Of a DNA stretch of 64,000 bases, positions 50,898 to 59,863 are shown one piece after another. Position 1 is the first letter of the stretch. Each line of letters begins with the position of its first letter. The translations under genes and the position numbers were made by a program. Origin of the DNA: Bacillota bacterium (GTDB lineage: Bacteria > Bacillota > Desulfotomaculia > Desulfotomaculales > Desulfallaceae); the NCBI GenBank assembly GCA_023439185.1, contig JAEXOR010000043.1, positions 1 through 64,000 of the forward strand, read 5' to 3'. The notes beneath the pieces were generated by a model. The model was not told the DNA's origin and searched no databases. It saw only the letters and a list, made by a program, of their open reading frames with translations.

Positions 50898-51581
50898 TTA
50901 AAGGAGGCGGTACCCAATTCCCGGCTCGGTGATGATATGCTTCGGACGTGACGGGTCGGCTTCAATTTTACGTCTAAGTTGTCCCATATAAACTCTAAGG
51001 TAATGAACATCATCTTCATAAGACGGCCCCCAGACACTGCGGAGAAGGTGTTTATGCGTAATCACCTTTCCGGCGCCGATGGCGAGATGTTTAATCAATT
51101 CATATTCCGTGGGGGACAGTTTTATTTCTTTCTCGTTGATTTTAACCCTCCGGTGGGCCAGATCGATTATTAGATCATTAAAATTCAATACCGGTTCATT
51201 TTGCACTCCTGCTATGTGCCGTAGAGCCGCTCTTATCCGGGCCAGTAATTCTCCCATGCCGAACGGTTTGGTCAGGTAATCGTCAGCACCGGCGTCAAGG
51301 GCGATAATTTTATCCTGTTCCTGTTCCCGGGCCGAAAGGATAATAATTGGTGTTTTTGTCCATTGGCGCAGGTTTTGAATTACTTCCAAACCGTCCATAT
51401 CAGGCAGCCCAAGGTCGAGAATGATGACATCCGGTTTATAGGAGCTTACTTGTAATAATGCTTCCTGGCCGGTGGCGGCTTCGTTTACTTTAAAGCCGTG
51501 GTTGGTCAGGGTAACTCCCAGCAATTTGATAATCTGCGCCTCGTCGTCCACAACCAAAATACGCGCCCCCTGGTTGTTCAT
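50898..51581 (-). CDS. KdpE-like response regulator
   Basis: 227 residues from ATG 51581 (AAAGGAGG upstream). Receiver domain 1-120 with DDE (about 11-13), phospho-Asp in 'VIILDLGLPDMDG' (about 54) and 'KPFGMGELLARI'. OmpR-type winged helix about 130-227 ('LSPTEYELIKHLAIGAGKVITHKHLLRSVWG'). Follows the KdpD-like kinase by 24 bp. No kdpFABC genes in the window. Confidence 0.88.
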   Translation of the reverse strand: MNNQGARILVVDDEAQIIKLLGVTLTNHGFKVNEAATGQEALLQVSSYKPDVIILDLGLPDMDGLEVIQNLRQWTKTPIIILSAREQEQDKIIALDAGADDYLTKPFGMGELLARIRAALRHIAGVQNEPVLNFNDLIIDLAHRRVKINEKEIKLSPTEYELIKHLAIGAGKVITHKHLLRSVWGPSYEDDVHYLRVYMGQLRRKIEADPSRPKHIITEPGIGYRLL

Positions 51582-51605
51582 ACTAACCCTCCTTTGCCGC
51601 CACAA

Positions 51606-53171
51606 TTACTTATGCGGTATTACGCCACCGACCGGAAGTGTAAATGTGACTACGACACCGCCCGCGGGATCGTTTCGGGCCCATATTTTACCCTTGTGAG
51701 CCTCAATAAACCCCTTACAGATGGCAAGCCCCAGGCCGGTGCCGCTAATACGGCGTAATGACTTGAGTCTATAGAACTTGTTAAAAATATTCTCTGTGTC
51801 TTCGGAAGGGATATGCTGTCCCTTGTTGGCCATCGATATGAAAATATCCTTACCCCCGGAGCGGACGGAAATAGTTATTTCCGTATCGGGAGTCGAATAT
51901 TTTACAGCGTTGTCTATTAAATTCACCAGCACTTGTTCTATTAATATGACGTCGGCCTTGATCAGCGGCAGATCCTGTTCAATGTCAATTTTCACAGGGC
52001 GGTTGGTCAGGGAATAATCCATTCTGCCAAGGGCGACCCCTATGATATCCTGAATATCGCACCATTCTTTATTTAACTGCAAAAAGCCGCTTTCCAGTTT
52101 GGCCATATCCAAAAGATTGCTTACAAAACGGTTCATACGCAAAGCGCCCATCTGGATACTGGTCAACAGTTCTTTACGGACTTGAGTGGTATAGACGGCG
52201 TCGCTTTCCAGGAGCTCTGTTACGGCACCTACTATCGATGACAGCGGAGTGCGGAAATCATGGGAAAGTGAACTGAATAAGGCGCTGCGCAAGCGTTCCG
52301 ATTCAGCCAGCATTTCCGCTGTTTTGGCCTGCTCCGCCAACTTAGCCCGGGTTACCGCCATTGCCGCAAGACTAGAAAACGCTTCCAGCAGCATTAATTG
52401 CTCGGGCTGAGAATAAAATGCCGGGTTGCCGGCACGGACCCCGAGTACCCCTCTTGCCTGACCATCAGTTATTAACGGCAAATAAAGGGTGTCCGAATTA
52501 TCCGGCGGACGGATTTTCCTGCCGGCCTTTTCCTCTTGCTTGAAGACCTGCTCAAACACTACCCTTTCTTTGTCGTTTATAAAGCTATCCCCGTCCGGCA
52601 CCGAACAACCGATTATTACCAATTTACCGTCTTTATCGGGCAAAAGGAGTACCACCTTGCCCCCAATGACTTCGGCCACTTTGTTGACAATGCTTTCAAC
52701 CACTTTATTCAGCTCTGAAACAGCGGCAATGTCCCTGCTTAACGAGTACAACGCGGACATCCTGGCCTCGCCATGCCGGGCTTTGATTACCTGCTGCTGC
52801 AAACGGGTTGACAGAGTGCCGGTAATAAAAGCCACCAGCAGAAAAATAATCAAACTGACTAAGTATTTTAGATCGGGAATGCCAAATGCGAAAGCGGGGT
52901 GAACATAGAAATAATCAAATATCAATACGCCCACGGCTGCGGAAGTAACCGCCGGCCCCGTTCCCCACCGGGCGGCGGTGAACAGTATTGGCAGCAGCAG
53001 GATCATTACCACGTTGGCCAGTCCCAAATAAGGGGTTAACAGTCCCGCGATAATTGTAACCGACAGCATTAACAGCAAAGCCAGTGAATAAGAAGCCGGT
53101 CCGACGCGGAAGTCATCTTCATGCTCTCCGGGGATAGCCGCGCCGGAGTTCTTCCGTTGTTTTCCGTCCAT
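51606..53171 (-). CDS. KdpD-like sensor kinase lacking the N-terminal KdpD/Usp part
   Basis: 521 residues. Four membrane helices of DUF4118 (about 28-125), a GAF-like domain (about 140-275), HisKA ('SSLSHDFRTPLSSIVGAVTELL', His about 305) and HATPase_c with 'LVNLIDNAVKYS', 'TGLGLAICKGFIEAH'. Full KdpD has about 380 additional N-terminal residues (KdpD sensor plus Usp), absent here. Start is overlapped by a possible leader ORF (53119-53244). Confidence 0.85.
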   Translation of the reverse strand: MDGKQRKNSGAAIPGEHEDDFRVGPASYSLALLLMLSVTIIAGLLTPYLGLANVVMILLLPILFTAARWGTGPAVTSAAVGVLIFDYFYVHPAFAFGIPDLKYLVSLIIFLLVAFITGTLSTRLQQQVIKARHGEARMSALYSLSRDIAAVSELNKVVESIVNKVAEVIGGKVVLLLPDKDGKLVIIGCSVPDGDSFINDKERVVFEQVFKQEEKAGRKIRPPDNSDTLYLPLITDGQARGVLGVRAGNPAFYSQPEQLMLLEAFSSLAAMAVTRAKLAEQAKTAEMLAESERLRSALFSSLSHDFRTPLSSIVGAVTELLESDAVYTTQVRKELLTSIQMGALRMNRFVSNLLDMAKLESGFLQLNKEWCDIQDIIGVALGRMDYSLTNRPVKIDIEQDLPLIKADVILIEQVLVNLIDNAVKYSTPDTEITISVRSGGKDIFISMANKGQHIPSEDTENIFNKFYRLKSLRRISGTGLGLAICKGFIEAHKGKIWARNDPAGGVVVTFTLPVGGVIPHK

Positions 53172-53244
53172 AATGATTTATCACCTGTCCTGGGATTTGA
53201 ACTGGAGCGTTAACACCTTGCCCGACACCTTTTATGTTCAGCAT
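53119..53244 (-). CDS. Possible 41-residue leader peptide overlapping the kinase start
   Basis: From ATG 53244, 10 bp after a strong AGGAGG: 'MLNIKGVGQGVNAPVQIP' then 'GQVINHYGRKTTEELRRG'. It overlaps the kinase gene by 53 bp in another frame. The kinase start itself has only a weak GGTGAT, so it may depend on translation of this ORF. Confidence 0.35.
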   Translation of the reverse strand: MLNIKGVGQGVNAPVQIPGQVINHYGRKTTEELRRGYPRRA

Positions 53245-53484
53245 CGGGTTCATACCTCCTTTTATATTATCGAATACTTTTTTTTACATTAATAGAGTTT
53301 TTACGGCATAGCACCTAAAAATAAAGTAAAAATTGAGGTTAAAGCGTATTTCTCAGTCGGTTATATTGTTAAAATTGCGCTAATAGTTTTAATTTACTGC
53401 CGAAGGGGGTGCCGATGGTGGGAATAAAAAAATGAGTGAAATCAGTTTGTGACAACATTGATTGGCATAAGGAGGTATCAATAG

Positions 53485-53973
53485 ATGCGATTCAAACGGA
53501 TTGCCGAGGGTCTGGAGTGGGTAGGTCTTGTAGGGTTAATGTTAATGCTTCTATTTACCATGATCGACGTAATCGGCTCCACGGTGTTTAATAAACCTCT
53601 GCGGGGCGCAACCGAACTGGTCGGCTATTTCCAGATTATCGCTATTGCCGGCGCCGTGGCAATTGGTTTTTACTCCGACCGGCATATCGCCATTGATTTT
53701 CTGGTTATTTATCTGCCAAAGGCAGCAAGGAAGCTGGTTAAAAAATTTGTGGCTGTTGTATGCCTGATTTTTTTCATTATTCTTAGCTGGCAGAGTTTTA
53801 TTTATGGAACGGCACTCCAACAATCCGGTGAATTAAGCTCAACGGCGCATATCCCCCTGTATCCTTTCGCCTATTTTATCGCTTTTGCTTCTGTTATAGC
53901 CGCATTATACTTTATTGATCAACTATTGCCAGTAAGGACACGGAAAGGGAGTGCTGAACGTGAGTCCGGTTGA
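53485..53973 (+). CDS. dctQ: TRAP transporter small permease subunit
   Basis: 162 residues, four membrane helices. 'RGATELVGYFQIIAIAGAVAIGFYSDRHIAIDF' (split, about 32-64) is the DctQ signature. ATAAGGAGG before the ATG. Overlaps dctM by 14 bp. Confidence 0.9.
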   Translation: MRFKRIAEGLEWVGLVGLMLMLLFTMIDVIGSTVFNKPLRGATELVGYFQIIAIAGAVAIGFYSDRHIAIDFLVIYLPKAARKLVKKFVAVVCLIFFIILSWQSFIYGTALQQSGELSSTAHIPLYPFAYFIAFASVIAALYFIDQLLPVRTRKGSAERESG

Positions 53974-55261
53974 GATAGGCATTATTGGGATTGTCTTTCT
54001 TTTTGTATTGTTTTTTTTAAGGATCCCCATTGCTTTTGCTATGGCGATTGTCGGATTGGTCGGGTTTAGTTATATCAATTCGTGGCAGTCCGGGCTTGGA
54101 GTAATGGCCCGTGATTTCTATACGCAGTTTTCTTCGTATTCCTTAAGCGCCATTACCATGTTCGTGCTGATGGGGTCCTTTGCTTTTGCCGCCGGAATCG
54201 GCCAGAGGCTTTACCAGGCGGCTTATGTGCTGGTGGGTGATCGGCGGGGCGGGCTGGCCATGGCCACGATCATCGGCTGTGCCGGTTTTGCGGCCATCTG
54301 CGGCTCGACGGCGGCCACTGCGGCTACCATGGGCCGGATAGCGTTGCCGGAAATGAAGAAGTATAATTACGACGATTCACTGGCCACAGGCACCGTTGCT
54401 TCCGGCGGCACGCTGGGTATTTTAATCCCGCCCAGCACGGTTTTTATTGTTTATGGCTTTTTGACCGAACAATCAATCGGAGAACTCTTTGTTGCCGGTC
54501 TTTTGCCGGGGTTTATTCTGGCAGCATTATTCATGCTGACAATTTATCTGCTGTGCCGGTTCAAGCCGGAGTTGGGGCCGCCCGGTGAGAAGATACCTTT
54601 AAAGGATAAAATGAAAGCATTTGCCAGCGCTTTTGAGGCCCTGGGCATCTTCGGTCTGGTGATTGGCGGTTTGTTCCTGGGCTGGTTCAGCGCTGTACAA
54701 GCCGGCGGTATCGGAGCCGCTCTTTGTCTCCTGGTTGGACTGCTGAGACGCTCGGTAACCTGGCATGAGTTTATTTTTCTTACCAAGGACGGCCTGCGCA
54801 CTTCGATAATGATCCTGTCGGTAATCGCCGGGGCCACGGTATTCAGCCATTTCATGGCCATCACTACGATTCCCTTTGTGTTGGCCGGCTGGGTTGAGGG
54901 GTTGCCGCTGCCGCCGGTGGCTATTGTATCGGTAATTGTGCTTATTTTTTTCATCGGCGGGTTTTTTATTGATGTGATGGCTCTTTTAACGATCTTGATC
55001 CCGATCCTGTTTCCGGTGGTTAAGAACCTGGGGCTGGATTTAATCTGGTTTGGGGTTGTTATTGTGGTTATATCTAATTTGGGTGTGCTTACACCGCCCG
55101 TGGGCGTTAACTGTTATGTCGTTAAAGCAATTGCTCCCGATGTGCCACTGGGGCAAATTTTCAGGGGCGCCGTACCATTTATGATCGCCATCGCCGTGGC
55201 TACGGTCATTGTGGTGATGTTCCCTTCGCTGTCTTTATTTTTACCGGGATTGCTTAAATAA
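53960..55261 (+). CDS. dctM: TRAP transporter large permease subunit
   Basis: 433 residues, about 11-12 membrane helices. 'PIAFAMAIVGLVG', 'GRIALPEMKKYNYDDSLATGTVASGGTLGILIPPS' (split) and 'ISNLGVLTPPVGVNCYVVKA' are DctM motifs. I chose GTG 53960, spaced from AAAGGGAG; GTG 53951 is possible. The solute-binding subunit DctP is not next to it. Confidence 0.9.
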   Translation: MSPVEIGIIGIVFLFVLFFLRIPIAFAMAIVGLVGFSYINSWQSGLGVMARDFYTQFSSYSLSAITMFVLMGSFAFAAGIGQRLYQAAYVLVGDRRGGLAMATIIGCAGFAAICGSTAATAATMGRIALPEMKKYNYDDSLATGTVASGGTLGILIPPSTVFIVYGFLTEQSIGELFVAGLLPGFILAALFMLTIYLLCRFKPELGPPGEKIPLKDKMKAFASAFEALGIFGLVIGGLFLGWFSAVQAGGIGAALCLLVGLLRRSVTWHEFIFLTKDGLRTSIMILSVIAGATVFSHFMAITTIPFVLAGWVEGLPLPPVAIVSVIVLIFFIGGFFIDVMALLTILIPILFPVVKNLGLDLIWFGVVIVVISNLGVLTPPVGVNCYVVKAIAPDVPLGQIFRGAVPFMIAIAVATVIVVMFPSLSLFLPGLLK

Positions 55262-55285
55262 CCATACCCACCTCCGACCCATTAT

Positions 55286-55330
55286 GTAAAACCCCTGTGA
55301 CCAGTAAATACCTGGATGCAGGGGTTTTAC
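55286..55330. terminator. Hairpin terminator after dctM
   Basis: 12-bp perfect stem GTAAAACCCCTG/CAGGGGTTTTAC. A similar hairpin with the same flank (CCATTATGTAAAA) lies at 63377-63421. Confidence 0.75.
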
Positions 55331-55388
55331 GAAGTATTAGATAACCGTGCATTCAATTAGTTACCGCCAGTCTCATTTCCTCCAGCAA

Positions 55389-56246
55389 TTAGATTTGAGT
55401 ACCTGGGTAATTATCAACACAAAGCCAATATTCCTTACCAAGCCGTTTCGCATTTGTTGCTGCAAGACTGGCCTTATTGATGAGATTCTCAATCATTTTA
55501 TTGGGGTTATTTCTTGTATGTTTTCTTTGACCGCCGCAAACTCCGGCTGATATGGCCAGCGGCCTGCCTGATTTAATACTTTCTTTTTTAACCGCTTTAA
55601 TAGCTTCCTGCACCAACTTACTTATTTCACTTATATTTCTTAATGATACTATTACAAATTCATCCCCGCCATACCTGCATAGAAAGTCGCAATCGTTATT
55701 CACGAGTTTAGATAAAATCTCGGCGATACTTTTTATACACTTGTCTCCGTATACGTGGCCAAATTCTTTGTTAATTTCCCCGAAATCATTAATATCAAAT
55801 AATACCACCGAAATCTCATGGCCTTCTGTTATCAGCCTATCGGCCACTTGATAAATATAAATTGAATTATGTAAGTTTGTTAGCGGGTCATATTGATTAT
55901 TCATATACCTTGCAACGGTTCCCTGGGTTAGCAATCCGATCAGATGACCCCTATTAACCACAGGAAGCCTTTTAATGTTATGATCATCTAGCTTGGCCGC
56001 CGCTTTCCAGATGGTATCGTCTGGTGAGCAATAAATGACTCTTTTGGTCATTGAATCGGCAACAAGCCGGTTCGGGTGACTATAGCATATGTCACTTGAA
56101 GTTATAATCCCTACCAGTTTTCCCTTTTCTATTACAGGCAGTCCCCCATACCCGAGCTTTTTCATGGATTCAGCCGCCTGGAAAACACTATTATCCACAC
56201 AAATAGTGTGAACAGGGCTTGTCATTATATCCCGTACTTCAAACAT
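55389..56246 (-). CDS. CBS-pair GGDEF diguanylate cyclase
   Basis: 285 residues. Two CBS motifs at about 1-115 ('VRDIMTSPVHTICVDNSVFQAAESM' start and 'LPVVNRGHLIGLLTQG'). GGDEF domain about 125-275 with an intact active site, 'CRYGGDEFVIV'. The RxxD inhibitory site is replaced by NDCD, so product feedback is probably lost. It makes c-di-GMP from two GTP. Next to the 56247 gene with no gap; a c-di-GMP-I riboswitch lies further upstream. Confidence 0.88.
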   Translation of the reverse strand: MFEVRDIMTSPVHTICVDNSVFQAAESMKKLGYGGLPVIEKGKLVGIITSSDICYSHPNRLVADSMTKRVIYCSPDDTIWKAAAKLDDHNIKRLPVVNRGHLIGLLTQGTVARYMNNQYDPLTNLHNSIYIYQVADRLITEGHEISVVLFDINDFGEINKEFGHVYGDKCIKSIAEILSKLVNNDCDFLCRYGGDEFVIVSLRNISEISKLVQEAIKAVKKESIKSGRPLAISAGVCGGQRKHTRNNPNKMIENLINKASLAATNAKRLGKEYWLCVDNYPGTQI

Positions 56247-56603
56247 CTAAATATCTACTTCCCTGGTAATCGAAATGGTAACGCTGAGCTTGGCCTTTAA
56301 AAGTGAGTTCTCGCAAGTAAACATATTCACTTCTTGCAATATCATCTCAATCAGTTTTTCACGCTTAATACAGTTGAACAGCTCGACCTTTACGGCTATC
56401 GCCTCAATGTGACCGCCCTCCATTTCAATTACCTCGTAATGACCGGGAGCCAGGGCATCAACCATTCTGCGCACAGCTTCCGGTCCTATCGCGGCGCGTC
56501 TGCCAATAAGTAAAACGTCCTGCATTGGTGGGAGTTCAAAATCTGAAAAAAGTATTTTTATATCCGCTTTTCTACTCCCGTGGTTTTCAAGGATATTAGC
56601 CAT
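56247..56603 (-). CDS. Hypothetical protein before CBS-GGDEF
   Basis: 118 residues, small alpha/beta. 'DVLLIGRRAAIGPEAVRRMVDALAPGHYEVIEMEGGHIEAIAVKVELFNCI' (read in parts) contains no known motif. Start ATG 56603, stop directly before the CBS-GGDEF ATG, so co-translated. Perhaps a partner or input protein of the cyclase; inference. Confidence 0.65.
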   Translation of the reverse strand: MANILENHGSRKADIKILFSDFELPPMQDVLLIGRRAAIGPEAVRRMVDALAPGHYEVIEMEGGHIEAIAVKVELFNCIKREKLIEMILQEVNMFTCENSLLKAKLSVTISITREVDI

Positions 56604-56883
56604 ATCGTATTCCCTCGTTTCAAGAGCGGGGCAGTTAAAATTTTAATTTTTCTTAATTTACTAAGCGGTAACTTGAACATTGATTAATTATTTCGTTGTT
56701 TAAGCCGTCATGTCGGGCAATTTGTATGGATATACTACAAACATTAGATAATGTGTATATAAGTCAATCGCTAAAAGCCACTTGATATAATGCCGACGAC
56801 TATTAAATGCAATCCCAAAAAGTTAAAGGCAACACTAATAACGAAAAAGGGGCATGAAAGGAAATAGAAAATTGCTGTTTCCC

Positions 56884-56966
56884 CCGCAGCCTGGCAATCA
56901 TGCACTAAAATAGTGCTTCAGACCCATAGCTTTGCGCCCTACTCTTTCGATATAGTTTGCCTTTAG
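56884..56966 (-). ncRNA. Cyclic-di-GMP-I (GEMM) riboswitch
   Basis: On the minus strand: AAAGGCAAAC, then TATCGAAAGAG with the GAAA tetraloop, GGGCGCAAAGC, a P3 hairpin GCACTATTTTAGTGC and the 3' receptor ATTGCCAGGCTGC. Order and conserved bases (GGCAAAC, GCAAAGC, GCCAGG) match the GEMM-I aptamer. It points to the 56247-CBS-GGDEF operon with about 280 nt in between, where a second promoter-like TTGACT is seen near 56770. Confidence 0.85.
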
Positions 56967-57074
56967 AAACAGATTATATAAAAATACTATAATATTATAC
57001 AACTATGTGGATGTTTTTATCAATAAATATTAACCGTGGGTATATATATTTTTAATTTGATGAGGGTTTAGTTA

Positions 57075-57395
57075 ATGTTAAAAACAATATTAGGCCAAAA
57101 TATTCGTTTAATCAGAGAATCCCGTGGGTTATCTCGAAAAGATCTTGCGTTACTGGCCGGTTTTACACCCGCATATTTGGGATATTTGGAAAGGGGACAA
57201 AAAAACCCTTCCGTTAATTTGGTAGAAAAAGTAGCCACGGCTTTGGATACTGAAGCTTACAAATTATTTCTAAATAATAAAGAGACGCCAGCTGAATTTA
57301 TCCAGCTGGCTCACTCGATTTTTGATTTGGGACCAAGGCGTGTGGATTTTATAACCTCTGTATTAAAAGCTTATATAAAATCAATCAAGGGCTAA
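57075..57395 (+). CDS. XRE-family HTH regulator
   Basis: 106 residues. N-terminal HTH_3: 'LGQNIRLIRESRGLSRKDLALLAGFTPAYLGYLERGQKNPS' (in parts, residues 5-46). C-terminal 40 residues resemble the SinR-like dimer region ('LAHSIFDLGPRRVDFITSVL'). Divergent from the riboswitch unit. Targets unknown. Confidence 0.8.
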   Translation: MLKTILGQNIRLIRESRGLSRKDLALLAGFTPAYLGYLERGQKNPSVNLVEKVATALDTEAYKLFLNNKETPAEFIQLAHSIFDLGPRRVDFITSVLKAYIKSIKG

Positions 57396-57445
57396 GCACA
57401 GTTCCGTAACGGTGCGTCCATGGCTGTGGCGAGGCGTCTTAATCT

Positions 57446-58246
57446 TTATTCCTCAGGTGAGCCGCTGTCTTGTTTCTCTTGGGCTTGGGGTTTGGCGGTC
57501 CTTAAATAGCGTATCCCCGTCCAGATCAGTACAGCGCTGAAAATAAGACGTAAAGCGCCTTCAGGCAGGATGTGGGCAAAGGAGCCGCCTATGTAGGTGC
57601 CAATAAGAATACCCGGGATTAAACCCGGCAAGATACCGGCATTGACATTGCCCAAACGCCAGTGGGTAAAAGCACCGACTCCTCCGGCGGGAACCATGGC
57701 CAGCAGGGAACTGCCCTGTGCGGTGTACTGGGTAAATCCCGCGAGCAGTACCATGGAAGGGACCATTATTGTGCCCCCTCCTACCCCCATCATGCCGGAA
57801 AGAAAGCCGGTAAAAACCCCGGTCGTTAACATGATCAGTATATTTGTCCACCCTGTGACAGGCTCGGAAAGATGATTCAGATATGGTTTTAAAAGCAAGA
57901 GCAAGGTAACCAGGATTAAAAATACACCGAAAGACCGTTTAAGTTTCCATTCAGGAAGGGCATTGGCAAATCGAGCTCCGGCCCGGGCGGTAAACACGGC
58001 GGTTGATGCCAAAAGCAAAGAGGCTGTTAAATCCACCGAGCCATTTAAAGCGTAAGTGGCAGCTCCGGCCAGTCCGGTGAAAACCAGCGCCACCAGGCTC
58101 GTGCCGTGGGCGCTGTGTTGGTTCATTTTTAAAATTCCCACCATGAGGGGGATCATGATCACGCCACCGCCGAGACCGACAAGTCCTCCGAAAAACCCCG
58201 CCGCCAACCCGATTAATAGATGTATTAAGCTCATTTTGGCAATCAT
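57446..58246 (-). CDS. TSUP (TauE/SafE) sulfite-type permease
   Basis: 266 residues, 7-8 membrane helices, two repeats each starting 'G-x-x-G-G-x-x-G-x-G-G-G': 'AAGFFGGLVGLGGGVIMIPLM' and 'FLSGMMGVGGGTIMVPSMV'. Exporter or importer of sulfonates, sulfite or other small anions; direction unknown. C-terminal Gln/Glu-rich tail. Confidence 0.88.
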   Translation of the reverse strand: MIAKMSLIHLLIGLAAGFFGGLVGLGGGVIMIPLMVGILKMNQHSAHGTSLVALVFTGLAGAATYALNGSVDLTASLLLASTAVFTARAGARFANALPEWKLKRSFGVFLILVTLLLLLKPYLNHLSEPVTGWTNILIMLTTGVFTGFLSGMMGVGGGTIMVPSMVLLAGFTQYTAQGSSLLAMVPAGGVGAFTHWRLGNVNAGILPGLIPGILIGTYIGGSFAHILPEGALRLIFSAVLIWTGIRYLRTAKPQAQEKQDSGSPEE

Positions 58247-58305
58247 CTCTTTATATATATTATTGTTCTTTTAATGTTACAATAACAAAAAAAGGCGGTG
58301 GTGGC

Positions 58306-58508
58306 AATGTGCGGGCGTTTTATTTATGGTTTCCGGGCTATTTTACAAAATAAAACCTCCGGACCTAGGTGATCGGTTTACCAGAAACATCAACCAATGG
58401 TATTTAAACCCGGGGAATTGGTCGCTGTTACCCAAGGCGACAAACATAATGAGACAAGGAGCCGCTTTATTATACGGCCCCTTGAATTCATTTTGATTTG
58501 CTCTATTT
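58306..58508 (+). pseudogene. Decayed SRAP (YedK-like) gene
   Basis: Begins with an intact start, MCGRFIYGF, then a stop after 21 codons. After frameshifts 'FKPGELVAVTQGDKHNE' is still readable, matching the 'NIAPGQDIPVITN' region of SRAP proteins. The remaining two thirds are missing. The upstream bases (ACAAT-ACAAAAAA) resemble those before the intact SRAP gene at 62255, so it is a duplicated copy that decayed. Confidence 0.7.
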
Positions 58509-59243
58509 GAAGTAAGGATCATAGATGCCCATCTTTTCGGGGCAGGTCTCCTGAGGCACTCGGTCTTTGTATTCATTCTGGATGTATAGCTTGGCCAGTC
58601 CTGGAATTTCTATCTCAAAGCTAACGGATTCGCCGTTCTTGACCGTCAGCTCTTTTAAAACCATGCCAAAGGAGTCTTTATCCCGGATCTTTATCGTTAC
58701 CTCGCTGGGGGAATTGTCGCTGTCCTCTAAACAGGCCACACCGCCGAATTTCTGGTATCTGCCTTCCGGCTTCACCGTGCCGGTGAAGAAATCGATGCCA
58801 CTTTTCCCGGTAAAGATAATCCCTGACTGATACTGCTTGTTGTTGATTAGCAACATCCCCTTATCTACCGTGAGCTGGCTGGGGCCAAAATGGGAGTAGT
58901 CCGCGCTGGTCAGGGGAATCTGTCCCTTCCCGCCCAGATCCAGGGGAATCTGCCCTTTCTCGCCCAGATATACGATCTTATTGGCTCCATCATAATCCGC
59001 AGCTATGGATAGCGCCTGGGATATAGCCCGCACCGGCAAATAGGTGCTGCCATTATAGGTAATGGGATACATGGGCTTTCCGTCGCTTCCCACAGGTTGA
59101 AATTCGGCGCCGTTAATCTTCATCTTTATTTCATAATTGAGTATGGCCTTGATCTCCTGGGAGGTGGCAGCCCCTACGGCTCCCAAACTAGACCCCAATA
59201 AAAAAACAGCACATAACACCAGGACAACGACTCTTTTTTTCAT
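58503..59243 (-). CDS. Stalk-domain (copper amine oxidase N-like) secreted protein
   Basis: 246 residues. Signal sequence about 1-25. Stalk domain about 38-100 ('GSTYLPVRAISQALSIAADYDGANKIVYL'). Then a 10-residue tandem repeat (KGQIPLDLGG/KGQIPLTS) and an NPCBM-like beta domain (about 130-230). Extracytoplasmic. First of three secreted-protein genes before a TetR regulator gene. Confidence 0.75.
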   Translation of the reverse strand: MKKRVVVLVLCAVFLLGSSLGAVGAATSQEIKAILNYEIKMKINGAEFQPVGSDGKPMYPITYNGSTYLPVRAISQALSIAADYDGANKIVYLGEKGQIPLDLGGKGQIPLTSADYSHFGPSQLTVDKGMLLINNKQYQSGIIFTGKSGIDFFTGTVKPEGRYQKFGGVACLEDSDNSPSEVTIKIRDKDSFGMVLKELTVKNGESVSFEIEIPGLAKLYIQNEYKDRVPQETCPEKMGIYDPYFK

Positions 59244-59308
59244 GATTTTAAAACACTCCTTTAAAATTTTTTGTTTAAATATCCTTCATCGGTATATTTC
59301 ATACTGAA

Positions 59309-59836
59309 TTAAAGGGTTTTCTTCACTCTAGCCAGTGTCTCATCAAATTCTTTAATCTTGTATTCCAAGCGCCCGTTTCTGAGATTTTCTCTGCGTTCTT
59401 CCCGTCCTTCCAAGGAATCGGAACCCCTGGTTCCATAAAGCGCATCGATTAACATAAGAACATCCCCGGTAAAATTGGTGAACTTAACATCCGGGATCTC
59501 ATCGGCTTCTTCGGCATGATCAAATGAGCTGTGAATCTGTAGGTTGACCCACGCCATGTTGATATCCGCACCGAGTTTTTTATATTCTTCATCGGAATAA
59601 TTTTCATCCAAATCGTTCAGCAGAAGCGGTTTGGTCTGTTCCCAAAGATTCTCCACATGCTGGAAATATAAAACATTTTCAGGGTTGTCGATATCAAACG
59701 CTATTCTGGCTGTTGAAAAGCTTGAAGCGGTATCGACGTCTTTTTGCGTACCTGCTGCCGGGGGCCCGCTTTGACCGCACCCCGCTGAAAAGAGAAGCGC
59801 TATGGTTAATGACAAGGCAACAAAGCATCTACGCAC
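59309..59836 (-). CDS. Hypothetical lipoprotein
   Basis: 175 residues, lipobox 'FSAGC' (Cys about 20). Rest soluble, acidic, helical ('ENLWEQTKPLLLNDLDENYSDEEYKKLG'). No known domain. Between the stalk protein and the 59864 lipoprotein gene. Confidence 0.7.
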   Translation of the reverse strand: MRRCFVALSLTIALLFSAGCGQSGPPAAGTQKDVDTASSFSTARIAFDIDNPENVLYFQHVENLWEQTKPLLLNDLDENYSDEEYKKLGADINMAWVNLQIHSSFDHAEEADEIPDVKFTNFTGDVLMLIDALYGTRGSDSLEGREERRENLRNGRLEYKIKEFDETLARVKKTL

Positions 59837-59863
59837 CTGTATAACCCCTCCCTTCAGTATTGT

